A stretch of 64,000 nt of DNA from Pegoplata infirma (lineage: Eukaryota; Arthropoda; Insecta; Diptera; Anthomyiidae). This document shows, in pieces, positions 1 to 11,662 of this stretch; the first letter of the stretch is position 1, and each line of letters begins with the position of its first letter. Below the pieces are notes generated by a model. That model searched no databases and had not been told where the DNA came from. It was given only the letters and a program-made list of their open reading frames with translations. A program made the position numbers and the translations under genes. The DNA is taken from NCBI GenBank assembly GCA_963921195.1, contig OY992537.1:178205021-178269020 (forward strand), read 5' to 3'.

Positions 1-191
1 AATTTTGCATTGCTTGTCCCACTGTAGGTGTCTTGTTGCCCGGCATACTTTACGATAAGGCAGTGCACACTACATATTTATTCTTTGTAAGATCTGGTAA
101 TACTATTTATGAGAACCAATATTATGTCAGAAAGAGCCAGCTGATTGATATTATTTATTTGTTATTTTTATTTAATCCTTATTGGCAACTC
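1..191. other. unannotated AT-rich flank
   Basis: No coding motif, repeat end or RNA gene is visible here. A short open frame exists but shows no family signature. The stretch ends at the TA target of the first MITE. Confidence 0.5.
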
Positions 192-193
192 TA

Positions 194-1220
194 CACTCAA
201 AATAATTACTCTGTTAAATACTCTGTAAAATGACTGTAATCTCAATTCGACAGATATTTGACAAAGTTATCTGCCGAAATACAGATTTAAAGAAAATACT
301 TTGTATTTTCTTGTGACCGAAAAACAAAATTGTATCTGTAATTTTACTTTTTTCTTTGTAATCTCTATTTCAAAGATAATAAATAGGGCTTTTTTGTTAA
401 AATACAGATTTCAGAAAAATACTTTGTTATTTTCTCGTAACCAAAATATTAAATTTCATCTGTAATTTTACTATTACTCTGTTATACGGTTTTCAAATTA
501 AAATCTCTTTAAAAATGTCTAAGTATTTCAACCCCTCTTTAAAAAGCTTCTTAAATTGCAATAAAATATGATAAATTTTACGAGGTGTAGTGCAAAATTG
601 AAGGAACTCGTAATTTTCACAAAAAAAAGTTAATTTATAATTTGGAAGCATTAAAGCGGGCAAATTTACATGATGGCATTTCCCAATTGTCAAAACAACT
701 TGCACATTAAGGAAGGAAAAATTTATCAGGAATCAAATAGGGACCATTGTGTAAAAGCCATATCAAGCGCATTTAAAAGATATACAATAAAGTCAAGGCA
801 TTCTTAAACGATTTCCCTTTAATTTTATAAAAGTGTTTACTGGAATGACCCCGCTCAAACGTGAAACTGAATATGAGAAGTTTATTAAAAAAAAACCGTG
901 AGAACATCCAGCGAGTTTATAAATAATTCCTACAAAGTTAAATATTCGCGTGCGAAACATTTAAGCGGGCGCATTTAAATTATAGCATTTGACTTTATTT
1001 TGTGTCAAGTTGTCACTATCCATGCTTCCTGGTAAAATTCTGGTCGCTTTTATCTACATTTTTCAGATAATTCTGTAAATCTACGGTTTTTTTTATCGAA
1101 ATCATTTTACAGAGTTTTCTTCGTAAAATAACAAAAAATCTTGCTGGTTGGAAATCTATGGTATTTTCTGCTGGCTCAGCAGAGTATCTCTGTAATTTAA
1201 CAGAGTGATTATTTTGAGTG
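194..1220. mobile_element. MITE family 1, copy A (TA target, TIR CACTCAAAATAATTACTCTG)
   Basis: The left end reads CACTCAAAATAATTACTCTG and the right end is its near-perfect inverse (CAGAGTGATTATTTTGAGTG). Both ends are bordered by TA (192-193 and 1221-1222), the target duplication expected of Tc1/mariner-type transposition. The 1027-bp body has no transposase frame. It is built of short motifs around 'CTGTAATTTTAC' and 'TTTTACAGA' that recur on both sides. This is the best complete reference copy for at least nine related pieces in the window. The right border touches LINE reverse transcriptase sequence directly. Confidence 0.85.
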
Positions 1221-1222
1221 TA

Positions 1223-2412
1223 TTCAACCATTGTATTAACATTGGCTATTTCCCAAAAAGGTGGAAAGAAGCTTTCGTAATTCCTATTTTGAAACCGGGC
1301 ACTGATCCGGGACATAGTGGGAACTATAGGCCAATATCTCTTCTTTCTGCCTTCGGAAAGCTAATGGAATATTTTGTGTTGTATAGAATTTGTGATAAGT
1401 TTACTGACGGGGAACATTCGACAGGCTGATGGTATTTTCGGACTACGTGACCAGGGCTTTAAACAGAAGACATCCGACAATTGCGGTAAGCTTAGATTTC
1501 TCTAAGGCTTTGACACTGCCTGGCAGGACGGGATCGTTTATAAGATGATAACAACGGGATTTGATCGTAACACGTGCAGAATTGTCGCAGACTTTTTAAG
1601 AGGTAGAACGTTTAGAGTAAAAGTAGGGTATGTAAATTCGGATGAAAGGACTGTTTCTGCAAGGGTTCCACAGGGTTCACTATTGGGGCCTGTTCTGTAT
1701 AATATTTTTGTTTCGGATGTTCCTCAGCCTGCTGATGGTGATTTGTTATTGATTTATGCCGATGGCATTCTTTTAGCCTCATCTGGACCCATCGCGCTGA
1801 CTTTGAATCGTGCGATGAATGAATATCTTAATGTGCTTTCGGCATATTTTGATAAATGGCGATTTAAGTTGAATATAGATAAAACAGTGAGCATTATTTT
1901 TAATCGTAAGCGTAAATACCACTATCCGAACGTAAGGAAATTTGTTTCGACTCTTAGAGTTGGGGGGAATCTCATCCGGGTTTCTGATACTGTCTAATAT
2001 TTGGGCGTAATATTCCATGAGAATTTTGAATTTTATAGACATACATATTGACTATGATTTGCGAAAGGTGAAGAAAGTTTATTTCTTTTATAGTAAACTG
2101 ATGCGTAAAAGGAAGGGTCTCAGCGTCAAGGTGAGGTTGTTGTTATACCGACAGATTATAAGACCCCTCATATCCTACGCCTTTCCAGTTCGGTTTGGAA
2201 TTTCCTCACACCAGGTGGAGAGACTTAGGATATGGGAGAGGAGAATCTTTTTGGTTTGTCTTGGCTTGAGGCGTTTTATAGGTCCTGATGGGGTGGTCCG
2301 TAACCCACCCTGCAGGACTTTTTATGATGGAGTAGACTTTGACAGGATAGACGTTTGTTTAGTCGAATCTGCTATTAGATTTCTAGAAGGATCGGAGTCT
2401 CTTGGGAACTAG
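1223..2412 (+). pseudogene. non-LTR retrotransposon (LINE) reverse transcriptase, degenerate fragment
   Basis: This is the polymerase region of a LINE of the Jockey/I/LOA group. The motifs run in order but in several frames. First come GYFPKRW and NYRPISLLS (about 1240-1350). A frameshifted SLDFSKA/FDTAW segment (motif A, about 1485-1520) follows. Then PQGSLLGPVLYNIF is at about 1665-1715 and YADG at about 1755-1767. The catalytic box is YADG instead of YADD, so the second aspartate is lost. A stop at about 1995 separates the C-terminal thumb/linker region (KVRLLLYRQIIRPLISYAF, about 2130-2190). Endonuclease and ORF1 are absent: the 5' side is cut off by MITE 1. No poly(A) tail or target duplication was identified. 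The polymerase family is clear, the clade is not, and the copy is inactive. Confidence 0.88.
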
Positions 2413-3171
2413 CTTGTTGTTTGAACGGGCGGGTTACATTGAGGCTGCATTAAGCATTTTCCGCTTAAGTGCGCTTACTTTAAAACGTTAATTTAAATGC
2501 GATTGTTTAAATGCATTCCCCGCATAAACGATTCACTCGCAGATGTTCATATCTTTAATTTAATTAGATGTGAAGTTTATCAATGCACTTAAACGGTGTT
2601 TTAAATAAAATATACTTTGTTTAAATGCGTCAAACGCCCGCTTACTTGCATTTTCCGCAAGTACTCACAACTAGTTCGGTCAGTTTTTTTTTATTTTATT
2701 TAGTTTTAAATTTAACTAAGAATTTTTTCTACAATCCCTGAGATGTATTCAATGATATCAAGTGGATAAACGAATATACATATTTAAAAATTTTGTTTCA
2801 CTAAATTTTTAAAATAGTGAAAAAGTAGTTTTGAGCTCCATGTTAAAAATGTAAGTTTTTTTTTGGCCTCACGTTTGGGTGGGTTATCAATATCCGAAAA
2901 AAACAAACAAAATTTTTCTAAATATCTTTGAATTAATGCGATACAAAAAAATTTTTTTTTTTTAATAATTTTTTTTTTAAATATTTAATTTTTTTTTTTA
3001 AATTATGTCCATTTTTTCAAAAACCTCAATTTTGACCCGCGATGCGAGAACAGAAGCCATGGACCGATTTTGTTCATTTTGGTTTTAAATTGCTTGTATT
3101 TACTTGTAGCAACTTTTTTTCACTATTAATAGTTGATCTGAGCTCTTTGTTGGAATACGACCCAGCCTAAT
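2413..3171. other. AT-rich spacer without recognised gene
   Basis: Holds scattered 'TTAAATGCG'-like words at 2450-2660 and long T/A runs at 2945-3000. No coding motif, paired ends or RNA gene could be supported. Confidence 0.5.
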
Positions 3172-3240
3172 ATATATCTTTCAAATATTAAGTAATTTCT
3201 TTATGCTATTACAGTTTAGACAGATTAAAACATAACTTAC

Positions 3241-3466
3241 CTAACACCAAAGTCTGGTTCGATCCGGGTTTGATCGTATTCCGGATGAAACATTCCGGTT
3301 CAAAATGAACGCTGCAAACTTTGGTGCGACTGTTGATGCGTACATCATTACTTGGCGATATGTGTAAATTTTGCAACCACACATCTTCCGAATCCGCTGG
3401 TATGGAAAACATTCGTATGTTTCCATCATTTTGAGAAGTACAGCCTTTTACTAGGCACGTGTACAT
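3241..3466 (-). CDS. THAP-domain exon, single 5' exon
   Basis: The open frame starts MYTCLVKGC and has the C2CH zinc-binding layout of a THAP DNA-binding domain: Cys4, Cys9, Cys51 and His54, with FSIP at 20-23, Trp30 and the VCSVHF block at 50-55. THAP domains bind DNA and occur in P-element transposases and in host proteins. After the frame passes TLVL, the minus strand reads TTAG|GTAAGTTATG, an excellent splice donor, so the exon probably ends at 3241. The frame runs on to 3209 only by read-through. No second exon is seen before the repeat ends, so this is an orphan first exon. It is nearly identical to the copy at 14878-15103, which points to recent duplication. Confidence 0.7.
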
Positions 3467-5905
3467 TAGAGCGACTCAACTTGTATGGAAGAGAAAAAAG
3501 TGATTTAGTTACCCCTCTGAAAATAAAGCTTGATATGTTTTATGATGATTCCCAAAATATTTTGGTTCTAGCGTTGACCATCCGTGAGCTGGACCATTTT
3601 TAAAAAAGGTATTTTTTTCAGTTTTTCGAATTTTTTTGTACTTTGCTCCAAGACGACATAAATAAAAGCATCCAATGGTATATAAAACTTGACCACTTGC
3701 GACCTACTAATTGAGATATTTAACTAAATACATATTTTCGTTTCGGGATTTCATACAAATTCTACGTATTTGGAAATAATGTTCTGCTTTTCAAATTGAA
3801 TCTGTTTTAAAATAATGTTAATTTATTTTTTTTTTAATTATTCACATAAAACGCAAAAATCGCGATATATTTATCTTTTTTAAAATATAGGCAAAATGGG
3901 TATCAAAATTTTTCATTTTTCAATTATAATAACCTGGTGATAAGTAAAATGTCTGTTTTCAAATCTAGGATGCTGTGAGATAAATTTAAGTTTTTAAATG
4001 TGAATTTTTTAACAATGTTCTGCTTTTCAAATTGAATCTGTTTTAAAAAAATTCTTATTTATTTTTTTTTATTATTCACATAAAACGCGAAAATCGCGAT
4101 ACACTCAAAAAAAAAAAAACTGTAATGTTAGCAAAAAAAGCTTGTAAGCCTACAAGAAAATTTGCTGATTTTGAACCCACAATTTTTTTGCTAAAGTTAG
4201 CAAAAATGTTTTGCCAATAATTAGTTAACAAAAATTTTTTTTTGACACATTTGAGGACCCCATTGGGTTCGGACCATAGGTCCAGACCCCGATGGGCCTA
4301 GACCTAGTTGGGTTCCTTAAAAATCGTCATAGTTTTTGATCCAAAATTTGTGTCCGTTTCGCTCTACCTTGCTTAGTTTTTGAGATACGTGATTATAGGA
4401 GACCACTGGGGTCTTGAGAATTAAAAAACTCGATAACTTAAAAACTATTACTCGGAGAGCTTTTGACTATTTTGCGGCCTTGTTCTACGTATTGAGGGCT
4501 ACAAAAATGCTTTCGAACTTTTTGTTGTGTCGACAATATTTACCGAGATATGAGCATTTTAAAATTTTCGGGAATGCTAACTTTTTTGGATCCAAAGTTA
4601 GGGCCCACTAGGGTCCACACATGTGAAGAGGACCCGCGAAAGTATGGAGATTCTAAGAACCAAAAATGCCCTCCCTTTTGCTCGATCTGGCTTAGTTTCC
4701 GAGATAGAGCCATTTTAAATTTTCTGAAAATAAAAAAAAAAATTACCATTTATGTTTGCTAATGTTGGCAAAAAATCTTGTAAAAATGTTGTCAACTCAA
4801 TTTCAAATCTTAGAAAAAGAAATTAGTTCAACGTTTGTTTAAAATTGCTAATGTGCTAAATAAAGTTTACAAGAATTTTTTGCTAACATGCTAATCTCAG
4901 CTAAAAATTTGCTAAAAATTAGCTAACTAGCATTAGCAAAAAAAAATTAGTAAATCTACTAACGTATTTTTTTGAGTGTATACTTATGTTTTTTTAATAT
5001 AGGCAATATGGGTATCAATTTTTTTCATTTTTTAATTATAATAATCTGGTGTTCTGTTAGTAACTATTTTTCTCATTTCATATATTTATTCAACTAAAAA
5101 AATAATATTTGAAAACTTAAATATATCTCACAGCATCCTAAATTTGAAAACAGAACTTTTGCTTATCACCAGATTATTATAATTGAAAAATGAAAAACGT
5201 TGATACCCATATTGCCTATGTTAAAATAATAGAAAATATATCGCGATTTTCGCGTTTTATGTGAATAATAAAAAAAATAAATAAACATTATTTTAAAACA
5301 GATTCAATTTGAAAAGCAGAACATTGTTAAAAAATTAACATTTAAAAACTTAAATTTATCTCACATCATCCTAGATTTGAAAACAGATCTTTTACTTATC
5401 ACCAGGTTATTATAATTGAAAAATGAAAAATTTTGATACCCATATTGCTTATATTTGAAAAAAGATAAAATTTATCGCGATTTTGGCGTTTTATGTGAAT
5501 AATTACAAAAAAAAAATAAATTAACATTATTTTAAAACAGATTCAAGTTGAAAAACAGAACATTATTTCCAAATACGTAGAATTTGTATTAAATCCCGAA
5601 ACGAAAATATGTATTTAGTTAAATATCTCAATTAGTGGGTCGCAAGTGGTCAAGTTTTATATACTATTGGATGCTGCGCCAAAAACCCTTTTCGATGATA
5701 CCAAATTTTATTTATGTCGTCTTGGAGCAAAGTACAAAAAAATTCGAAAAACTGAAAAAAAATACATTTTTTAAAAATGGTCCAGCTCACGGATGGTCAA
5801 CGCTAAAACCCAAATATTTTGGGAATCATCATAAAACATATCAAGCTTTATTTTCAGAGGAGTAACTAAATCACTTTTTTTTGAGTCGCTCTAGTGTACA
5901 TATTT
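3443..5905. repeat. foldback arms flanking the THAP exon, copy 1
   Basis: The sequence around 3460-3600 (from the 'GAGCGACTCAA' word through 'GAGCTGGACCATTTTTAAAAA') returns in reverse complement at about 5755-5905. The 'GCGATTTTCGCGTTTTATGT' words are mirrored around a centre near 5050-5090. The arms differ by small indels: the left arm lacks about 30 bases present at 5665-5700. Confidence 0.8.
4102..4978. mobile_element. MITE family 2, copy 1 (TA target)
   Basis: 877 bp from CACTCAAAAAAAAAAAAC to TTTTTTTGAGTG, with TA on each side. The paralogous foldback at about 15770 reads GCGATATACTTG with no insertion, so it preserves the empty site and proves a TA target. The body is rich in 'TTAGCAAAAA/TTTTTGCTAA' words. 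The middle holds a non-repetitive stretch with GGACC-type words at 4250-4680. The open frames across it are not supported as genes. Confidence 0.85.
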
Positions 5906-6551
5906 CCAATGTTATTAGATGTTATTTATTGAAAACAAAATTTAATTTAATCTTAAGAAAAACACAATTTTCTTCTTCAATGAAAAACACAAACAAAATT
6001 TTTTTACTTTAATTTTATAGAAAACAAAAATTTGACTTTTTCACTGTTTATATATATATTTATTAGATTTTTAATATATAATTACAAATCATATACTTTA
6101 TTTACTTAACCGAGACGGGTTTTATTTTATTGAAAACAAAAAATGTTACATAAATTTTATTAAAACAAAATTTTTTTTAGTGCCTTTTTCACTATATTTG
6201 TTTTTTTTTTAATTTATATTTTTAATATAATATGTAAGTCAATATTGGTAAAAACAATTTTTTTTTTTTTAATTTTATTAACTTCAATTTACTTTTATTA
6301 ACTTTTATTTTATTATATCACAAAAATTTTTCTTTTTCAATAAATTCCGTTTTGGCGGGTTATTTTATTTTGAATGTTTTTTGAATTAATTATTATTAAG
6401 AAGTAATGCCAACTTTTTTGGCAAGAACCCGCTAAATCAATAATAGTAACTCTTTAAAAATTTGGACTTCTGAACCCCCTTCTTGCTCCTTTATTTTGCT
6501 CGACAATAAACGTTTTTATTCTGTTACTGGTGTTTTGTTAAACGACTTGTT

Positions 6552-6666
6552 TAATACCCTATTCACACTAATATACTTTCTGTCAATATACTGTAACAGC
6601 ATAAAGAAATTGCTAAAAATGTTTTCTTGAAAACCGTTTTTAACAGTTAGTGAGAACGGGGTATTA
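6552..6666. mobile_element. small MITE with TIR TAATACCC
   Basis: About 115 bp with ends TAATACCCTATTCACACTAA and, in inverse, TAATACCCCGTTCTCACTAA. No target duplication could be assigned with certainty. Confidence 0.5.
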
Positions 6667-6992
6667 CTCAAAAATAGCTTTTGTTGCTCAAACACTACTC
6701 TCCAATTTATATTTTACAAAATTTACCCTATCATGTTTCTGAAAAAAAAAAAAAAAAAAAATTATCGCCATAAATGCTTTGGCAAGTATAATTGCCAGTG
6801 GTTGTTAAAGCGTTAACAGCTAATGGGAGTATGATACTTGGTTTTTTCAATTAACTAGTTGTAAACTTTTTTAGGGGTTTTCTATAGCAATTCCGATAAA
6901 TTCAACACTCAAAATAATTACTCTGCTAAAAACTCTGTAAAATAACAGTAATCTCAATTCGACAGACATTTGACAAAGTAATCTGTCGAAAT

Positions 6993-8985
6993 CAGGGTTG
7001 GCAACCGAAACGAATAACGGTATCGGTAACGGTATTGGTATTACATATTTTTTATATCGGTAACGGTAACGGTATTTTCCATTATTTAGGTAACGATAAC
7101 CCGTTACCGAAACATCGATACCGGTACGTACCGGTATTATGAAAAAATTTACCCAAAGTGTTAAAAAGTCACAAATTTTTTAAAAACACGTAAAAACTCA
7201 AAAAAATATTTAATAAAATTAAAAAAAACTGTTAAATTAAGTGCATTTTTAACTATACTAACTATTAACTACACTACTAAACATCGAAAATGCGACTGGG
7301 ACGCAACCTTATACACTTAATAACAATAGTTTTGTTGCTCAAAAATCCATTCTCCAAACTTTTCCATCACTTTAGGGTTTTTTTTAGAAATTTGAGGTCA
7401 AAGTTAAAAAAAATTGCCGTTTGTGGACATTTTTGGAAAGTCATAGCGGATGAACCCGATGTGATGGCGGCTTCAAAAAAATCGAGGGTGAAGCTCTTTA
7501 AGATTCAAAACTCATTTGGTCAGTCGCGTTAACCCTTTGGGCACTAATTGTCTTTCAATGAAGTCTTATTACCCAGTATTAAAAAAAATTTCGGGGAAAA
7601 TACCTTACAATTTGTGCTCCAACGGTTAAAGCGATTGATCAAATGAGTTATACGTCTTAATGAGCAATGTTTATGATTTACCGTTGACTTATTTTTAAGT
7701 CGTCAGCACATCGAGTTCATCTGCTATGAGTTGTCAAAAAATTCCGAAGACGCGGTTTTTTGTACACCCAAAAAAAAAACGTGGGTATTCAATACTAAAA
7801 ATTTAACTTAAGTTTAGTCCAAAAGGACCTAGTGCAGAAATTGGTAACCAATACTAAAATTTTTAGCTAATATTATTCAACATTACTAAGTTTAGTACTT
7901 TGAAGATACTAAAATTAGTAACTTATTAGTAGATTTTGGTACAATATCAGTTACTAAACCTTTTACTGTAGAATTATTTTGAGTGTATCTAAAATTTCTC
8001 AAAAACCTGATTTAATGGATAAGATTGGAAACCGGATTTGTGACCAAAAAAATAATTGCAATCATGTGCATAAGGTGACGATCCATTCGCATAAAAGATT
8101 TTTTTTCATAAGATTTGAAGCAGAAAAATGGTTTTGGAACTAAGACATCATTGATTGACAGTTGGTGCCCTAAGTGTTAAGGCGACTGTCCAAATGAGTT
8201 CAGCATCCTTAAGAGCAATGTTTAAGATTTACCCTTGACTTATTTTGAAGTCGCTATCACATCGGGTTCATCCGCTATGAGTTATCAAAAATGGCAAGGG
8301 GAAAACAGTTCAAAACAAATTAGCAACGCAATAATTTTACAGAAAGAAAATTTTCAATTTTTTTAAAGCGGCAATTATTTTTTTTGTTATGTCGTTTGTT
8401 TTTCAATAAAATTAAAAATTTTTTAATTTAAATTAGAGAAAAATTATAAAAAATTGACATCAAAAAGTGTTTGTAAAATTACAAAATAATAAGTTTTGAA
8501 CAAAAAATATTTTGAAGTTTGCAACCAGAGTCAGTAAAAGTACACAAAAATTTTGTTATTTTTAAAATACAATTCAGGTTTGTCTCTTCTTTCATCATCG
8601 TACTAAAAAATGTTTACATTACGCGGCACTCACTTTTCTTGAATTGAGAATGTGATCATTGGTTGGACCGATTTTCACATATTCTTTTTCAAGATTTAGT
8701 TAATTGCGAATGTGACATTGGTTGGGCCGATTTCCTAATTGTTTTTTGTCCATATAACAATGCGAATAGTAGATTAAAAATATTTTACTTTGTTTTTATC
8801 CGTATTTTATGACAACCGAAATAAAACCGATATAATACCGGTAAAAATCCGAATAAAGGTAATGGTTTTTTAGCGGTAACGGTATTTAAATATTTTTATT
8901 TCGGTATTGGTAACGGTAACGATACTCAAAATTAATGGGTTTTTAATCGGTAACGGTATTGAAAGGGTAACGGTAGCCAACACTG
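6993..8985. mobile_element. non-autonomous hAT element (TIR CAGGGTTGGCAACCG), 8-bp TSD GTCGAAAT
   Basis: The ends are CAGGGTTGGCAACCG on the left and the inverse of CAGTGTTGGCTACCG on the right. A perfect 8-bp duplication, GTCGAAAT, lies at 6985-6992 and 8986-8993. Both ends carry many GGTAACGGTA subterminal words, a pattern typical of hAT transposase binding regions. The interior has two diverged copies of a ~130-bp segment (about 7620-7745 and 8170-8300) and no recognisable transposase. A 221-bp TA-target MITE is nested at 7765-7985. Confidence 0.92.
7765..7985. mobile_element. 221-bp TA-target MITE
   Basis: Starts CACCCAAAAAAAAAACG and ends AATTATTTTGAGTG, with TA on both sides (7763-7764 and 7986-7987). 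The inside is built of 'AATACTAAAA' and 'TTTAGTA' words in both directions. It resembles the other CACTC-ended MITEs at its tips only. Confidence 0.75.
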
Positions 8986-9728
8986 GTCGAAATACAGATT
9001 TTAAGAATATACTTTGTATTTTCTTGTAACCGAAAAACAAAATTTTATCTGTAATTTTACTTTTTACTTTGTAATCTCTATTTTACAGATATTAAACAGA
9101 GTTTTTTGTTAAAATACAGATTTTATACATTTTCTCGTACCCAAAATACTAAATTTCAACTGTAATTTTATTTATTGCTCTGTAATACAGTTTTTAAATA
9201 AAAAACTCTTCAACAAACTCCCAAATATTTAAACCGCTCTTTAAAAAGCGTCTTAAATTACAATAAAACCTGGTAAATTTTGCGAGGATGACGGGTAAAA
9301 TTGGAGGTACTCGTAAAATACATCGTAATTTTCACAAAAATAAAAAAAAGTAAATTTAAATTTGGAAGCATTAAAGCGGGCAAATTTACTCGGTGGCATT
9401 TTCCAATTGTCAACACTACTTGCACATTAAGGAAAGAGAAATTGACCAGAAATCTTATAGTCCCTTTTATCAATATTTTACAGATAATTCTGTAAATTTA
9501 CAGGTTTTTTTTTATCGAAATCATTTTACAGAGTTTTCTTTGTAAAATAACAAATAATTTAGCTGGTTGGAAATCTATGGTATTTTCTGCTGGCTCAGCA
9601 GAGTATCTCTGTAATTTAACAGACTGATTATTTTGAGTGAAATCTTTGCTTGAAGTTATCGAAATTTTCACAGAAAAACCCTAACAAAGTTCACAACTAG
9701 TTAATTGAAAAAAAGAGTATCATACAGT

Positions 9729-10412
9729 ATCATACCATGAAATTTGAAAGGTAGCGGTTTTTGAAAAAAATAAGTATAACGTTTTTTTTTTTAAATGTAT
9801 TTATTAATATTTAAAACAGTTTAATTATCACAGAATCGATAACTACTTAATTGTTCTTTTGAACAGAGATGAATTCTGAAGTATATTGTATGAAGTACAC
9901 CCATCTATAAGATGAAGACAGCCTTCCGTATATCAAATCATATTACCTTGATTAAAAATGTCTTAAACTAAATTTAAAATTTTAAAAAATAAATGCTTTA
10001 TGTCAAAATAGAACCACTTATTGAATTTAGTTTAAGCGATTTTTAATTAACACAGTGTCTACAACTGATATAAATTTTAACAGATAAGGCAGTGCAAACC
10101 TCAATGTAGACGACGTCTTAGTTAAAAAGCAGGGGGGTAATTATGTAACTTGATAGTCGTCAATCGTATCGTTTCCATCTTTATTCCATTACCATATAGT
10201 GTCATTTCATGGTAATAGAATAATGAGCTGACGATGACGATTATCAAGTTACATAATTAGCCCCCAGTGTAAAAAAAAAATGGAACCACCCTGTTTGTTT
10301 ATGATAAACACTGCTGTTCATTTCATAACAATTTTAGCTCTGTGCAAATACATTTTGTCCTGAAAAGAATAAATTAAAAAAATATGTATGTTTTAAATAA
10401 ACAGTGAACATA
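9729..10412. other. AT-rich spacer with one hairpin element
   Basis: Apart from the hairpin at 10132-10265, no coding or mobile-element signature was found in this stretch. Confidence 0.45.
10132..10265. mobile_element. 134-bp hairpin MITE (TIR GGGGG.TAATTATGTAACTT)
   Basis: The two halves pair over nearly their full length, from GGGGGGTAATTATGTAACTT on the left to its inverse ending CCCCC on the right, around a centre near 10197. The G-rich tip would fit several superfamilies. No target duplication is evident. Confidence 0.6.
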
Positions 10413-11662
10413 TGAGGCATTCCACACCAAATGTAACGCTACAGAAATTTCTGAATAGGTTGTTTGGATAGCCCTATATGAAACTAAGAAAATTGCGTTT
10501 TTGGTTTTTCAAAAACTGGGCTGAGGAGGCGTGGTCAAATATTGGAAAAATGGTCAAATTTGTGTCGAGTTGCCTTGATTAAATATTTATCACATTAAAA
10601 CGGAATGCACCACAATCTCAAAAATTTACATTCTTATATAGTTTTGTATGGGCTATCGATAAATTTTTTTTTTTTGGAAAATTTTCAGAACCCGTTCTGA
10701 AATTTTCCATTTTTTAAAAAAGTCAATTTATCAAAAATCCGGCCACTTTTTTTTTAAAGTTAAGATGTTTGTCCATCCACACAAAAAAATTCAGAAACAC
10801 GTTCGTCGTTTTTTTCGAGAAAATCGCATTTGAATATTGAATTTCACGACAATTTTGGAATTTCCTTGTATTTTCTTGTTAAAACATGGCGTATGAGTAA
10901 CAAATTTTTGCGAAACCAACGAGTTAATCCCATTTTAATTATTTTTTCATTTGTGGTGCAATATAGAGATGGGCGTGAATGCGATTTGACCCACGCAAGA
11001 AATATTAAAGTCACTGACGACTCGTTACTATTTTTAGTTTACTTGTGCAATCACGTGAGTCAATTTACTTTTACTCACGCAGTTTTTAATTACGCTCACG
11101 GTTGTTCACTCACGCTGATGATGATTTTACAAAAATAATAAAAACAACAAATTTTCTATGAAAAAAGCACTGAAAACGGAAACTCAAAAAAAACAGTAAA
11201 ATTCCAAAAAAAAAATAGGTAAAAATCACAAAAACTCACTTAAGAAAAATTTTAAGCATTCACTCATCTCGCAAAAATTGGACTTCCTAATCACTCACGA
11301 AATGTTCTACTCACGCTACCTCTTTAATATCGTGAATAGCTTAGTACGTGACTCGCGAGTCAATTTTTTCAAATGTTGAGCGTTAAAGGATATGTACCTA
11401 TAATGTAGTGTCCGATTTATTGCTCCCGCTTAAATGTGCTTATCCAAAATATTAAATAAATCAGAAGGATATTGATGCATTTACATAAAAAAAACTCTTA
11501 TAAACGCACATCAAGTGATCTTAAGATTTTGAACTCATTTTAGTGTTGATATTTCAGTAAAATTTGTATGAAACTACTCTTACCAGTTTTAGGCATTTAA
11601 GCGAGTAATTCTGTATTTTTTTAATTTAAATTGAAATCTTCATGAAATCTTAAAACAAATTT

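Larger units (their letters stand above)
3172..6531 (-). mobile_element. THAP-exon foldback repeat, copy 1
   Basis: This block is repeated at 14812-17316 with near identity. It begins near 'ATATCTTTCAAATATTAAG' and ends near 'TTCTGTTACTGGTG'. From left to right it holds a minus-strand THAP exon, then a long inverted repeat whose arms (about 3443-4100 and 4980-5905) carry the same sequence in opposite directions, then an AT-rich tail. Each arm has two internal repeats of a unit ending in 'AAAACGCGAAAATCGCGAT'. The inverted arm includes the exon's start region, so the upstream part of a transposase-like gene has been copied in inverse. Copy 1 is interrupted by a TA-target MITE (4102-4978) that copy 2 lacks. 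A P-superfamily origin is possible because of the THAP exon, but no P-type ends were seen. Confidence 0.65.
6906..9639. mobile_element. MITE family 1, copy B, split by a hAT element
   Basis: The left part (6906-6992) begins CACTCAAAATAATTACTCTG and the right part (8986-9639) ends ACAGACTGATTATTTTGAGTG. Both align to copy A. The break is a nested hAT element with its target duplication. The flanking dinucleotides are AA on both sides, so the usual TA has decayed. Confidence 0.8.
6829..9727. repeat. outer inverted repeat enclosing a MITE 1 nest
   Basis: Arms at 6829-6905 and 9640-9727 are inverse copies: GTATGATACT..., then TTTTTTCAATTAACTAGTTG, then GGGTTTTTCT. They abut the two ends of MITE 1 copy B. 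The arms are probably the remains of a foldback element into which the MITE inserted. Confidence 0.65.

Noticed and set aside
4414..4762. Open frames inside MITE 2 (and the counterpart at 46103-46300)
   Set aside because: They are in the non-repetitive middle of a MITE, overlap on both strands and show no domain. Conservation follows from recent copying.
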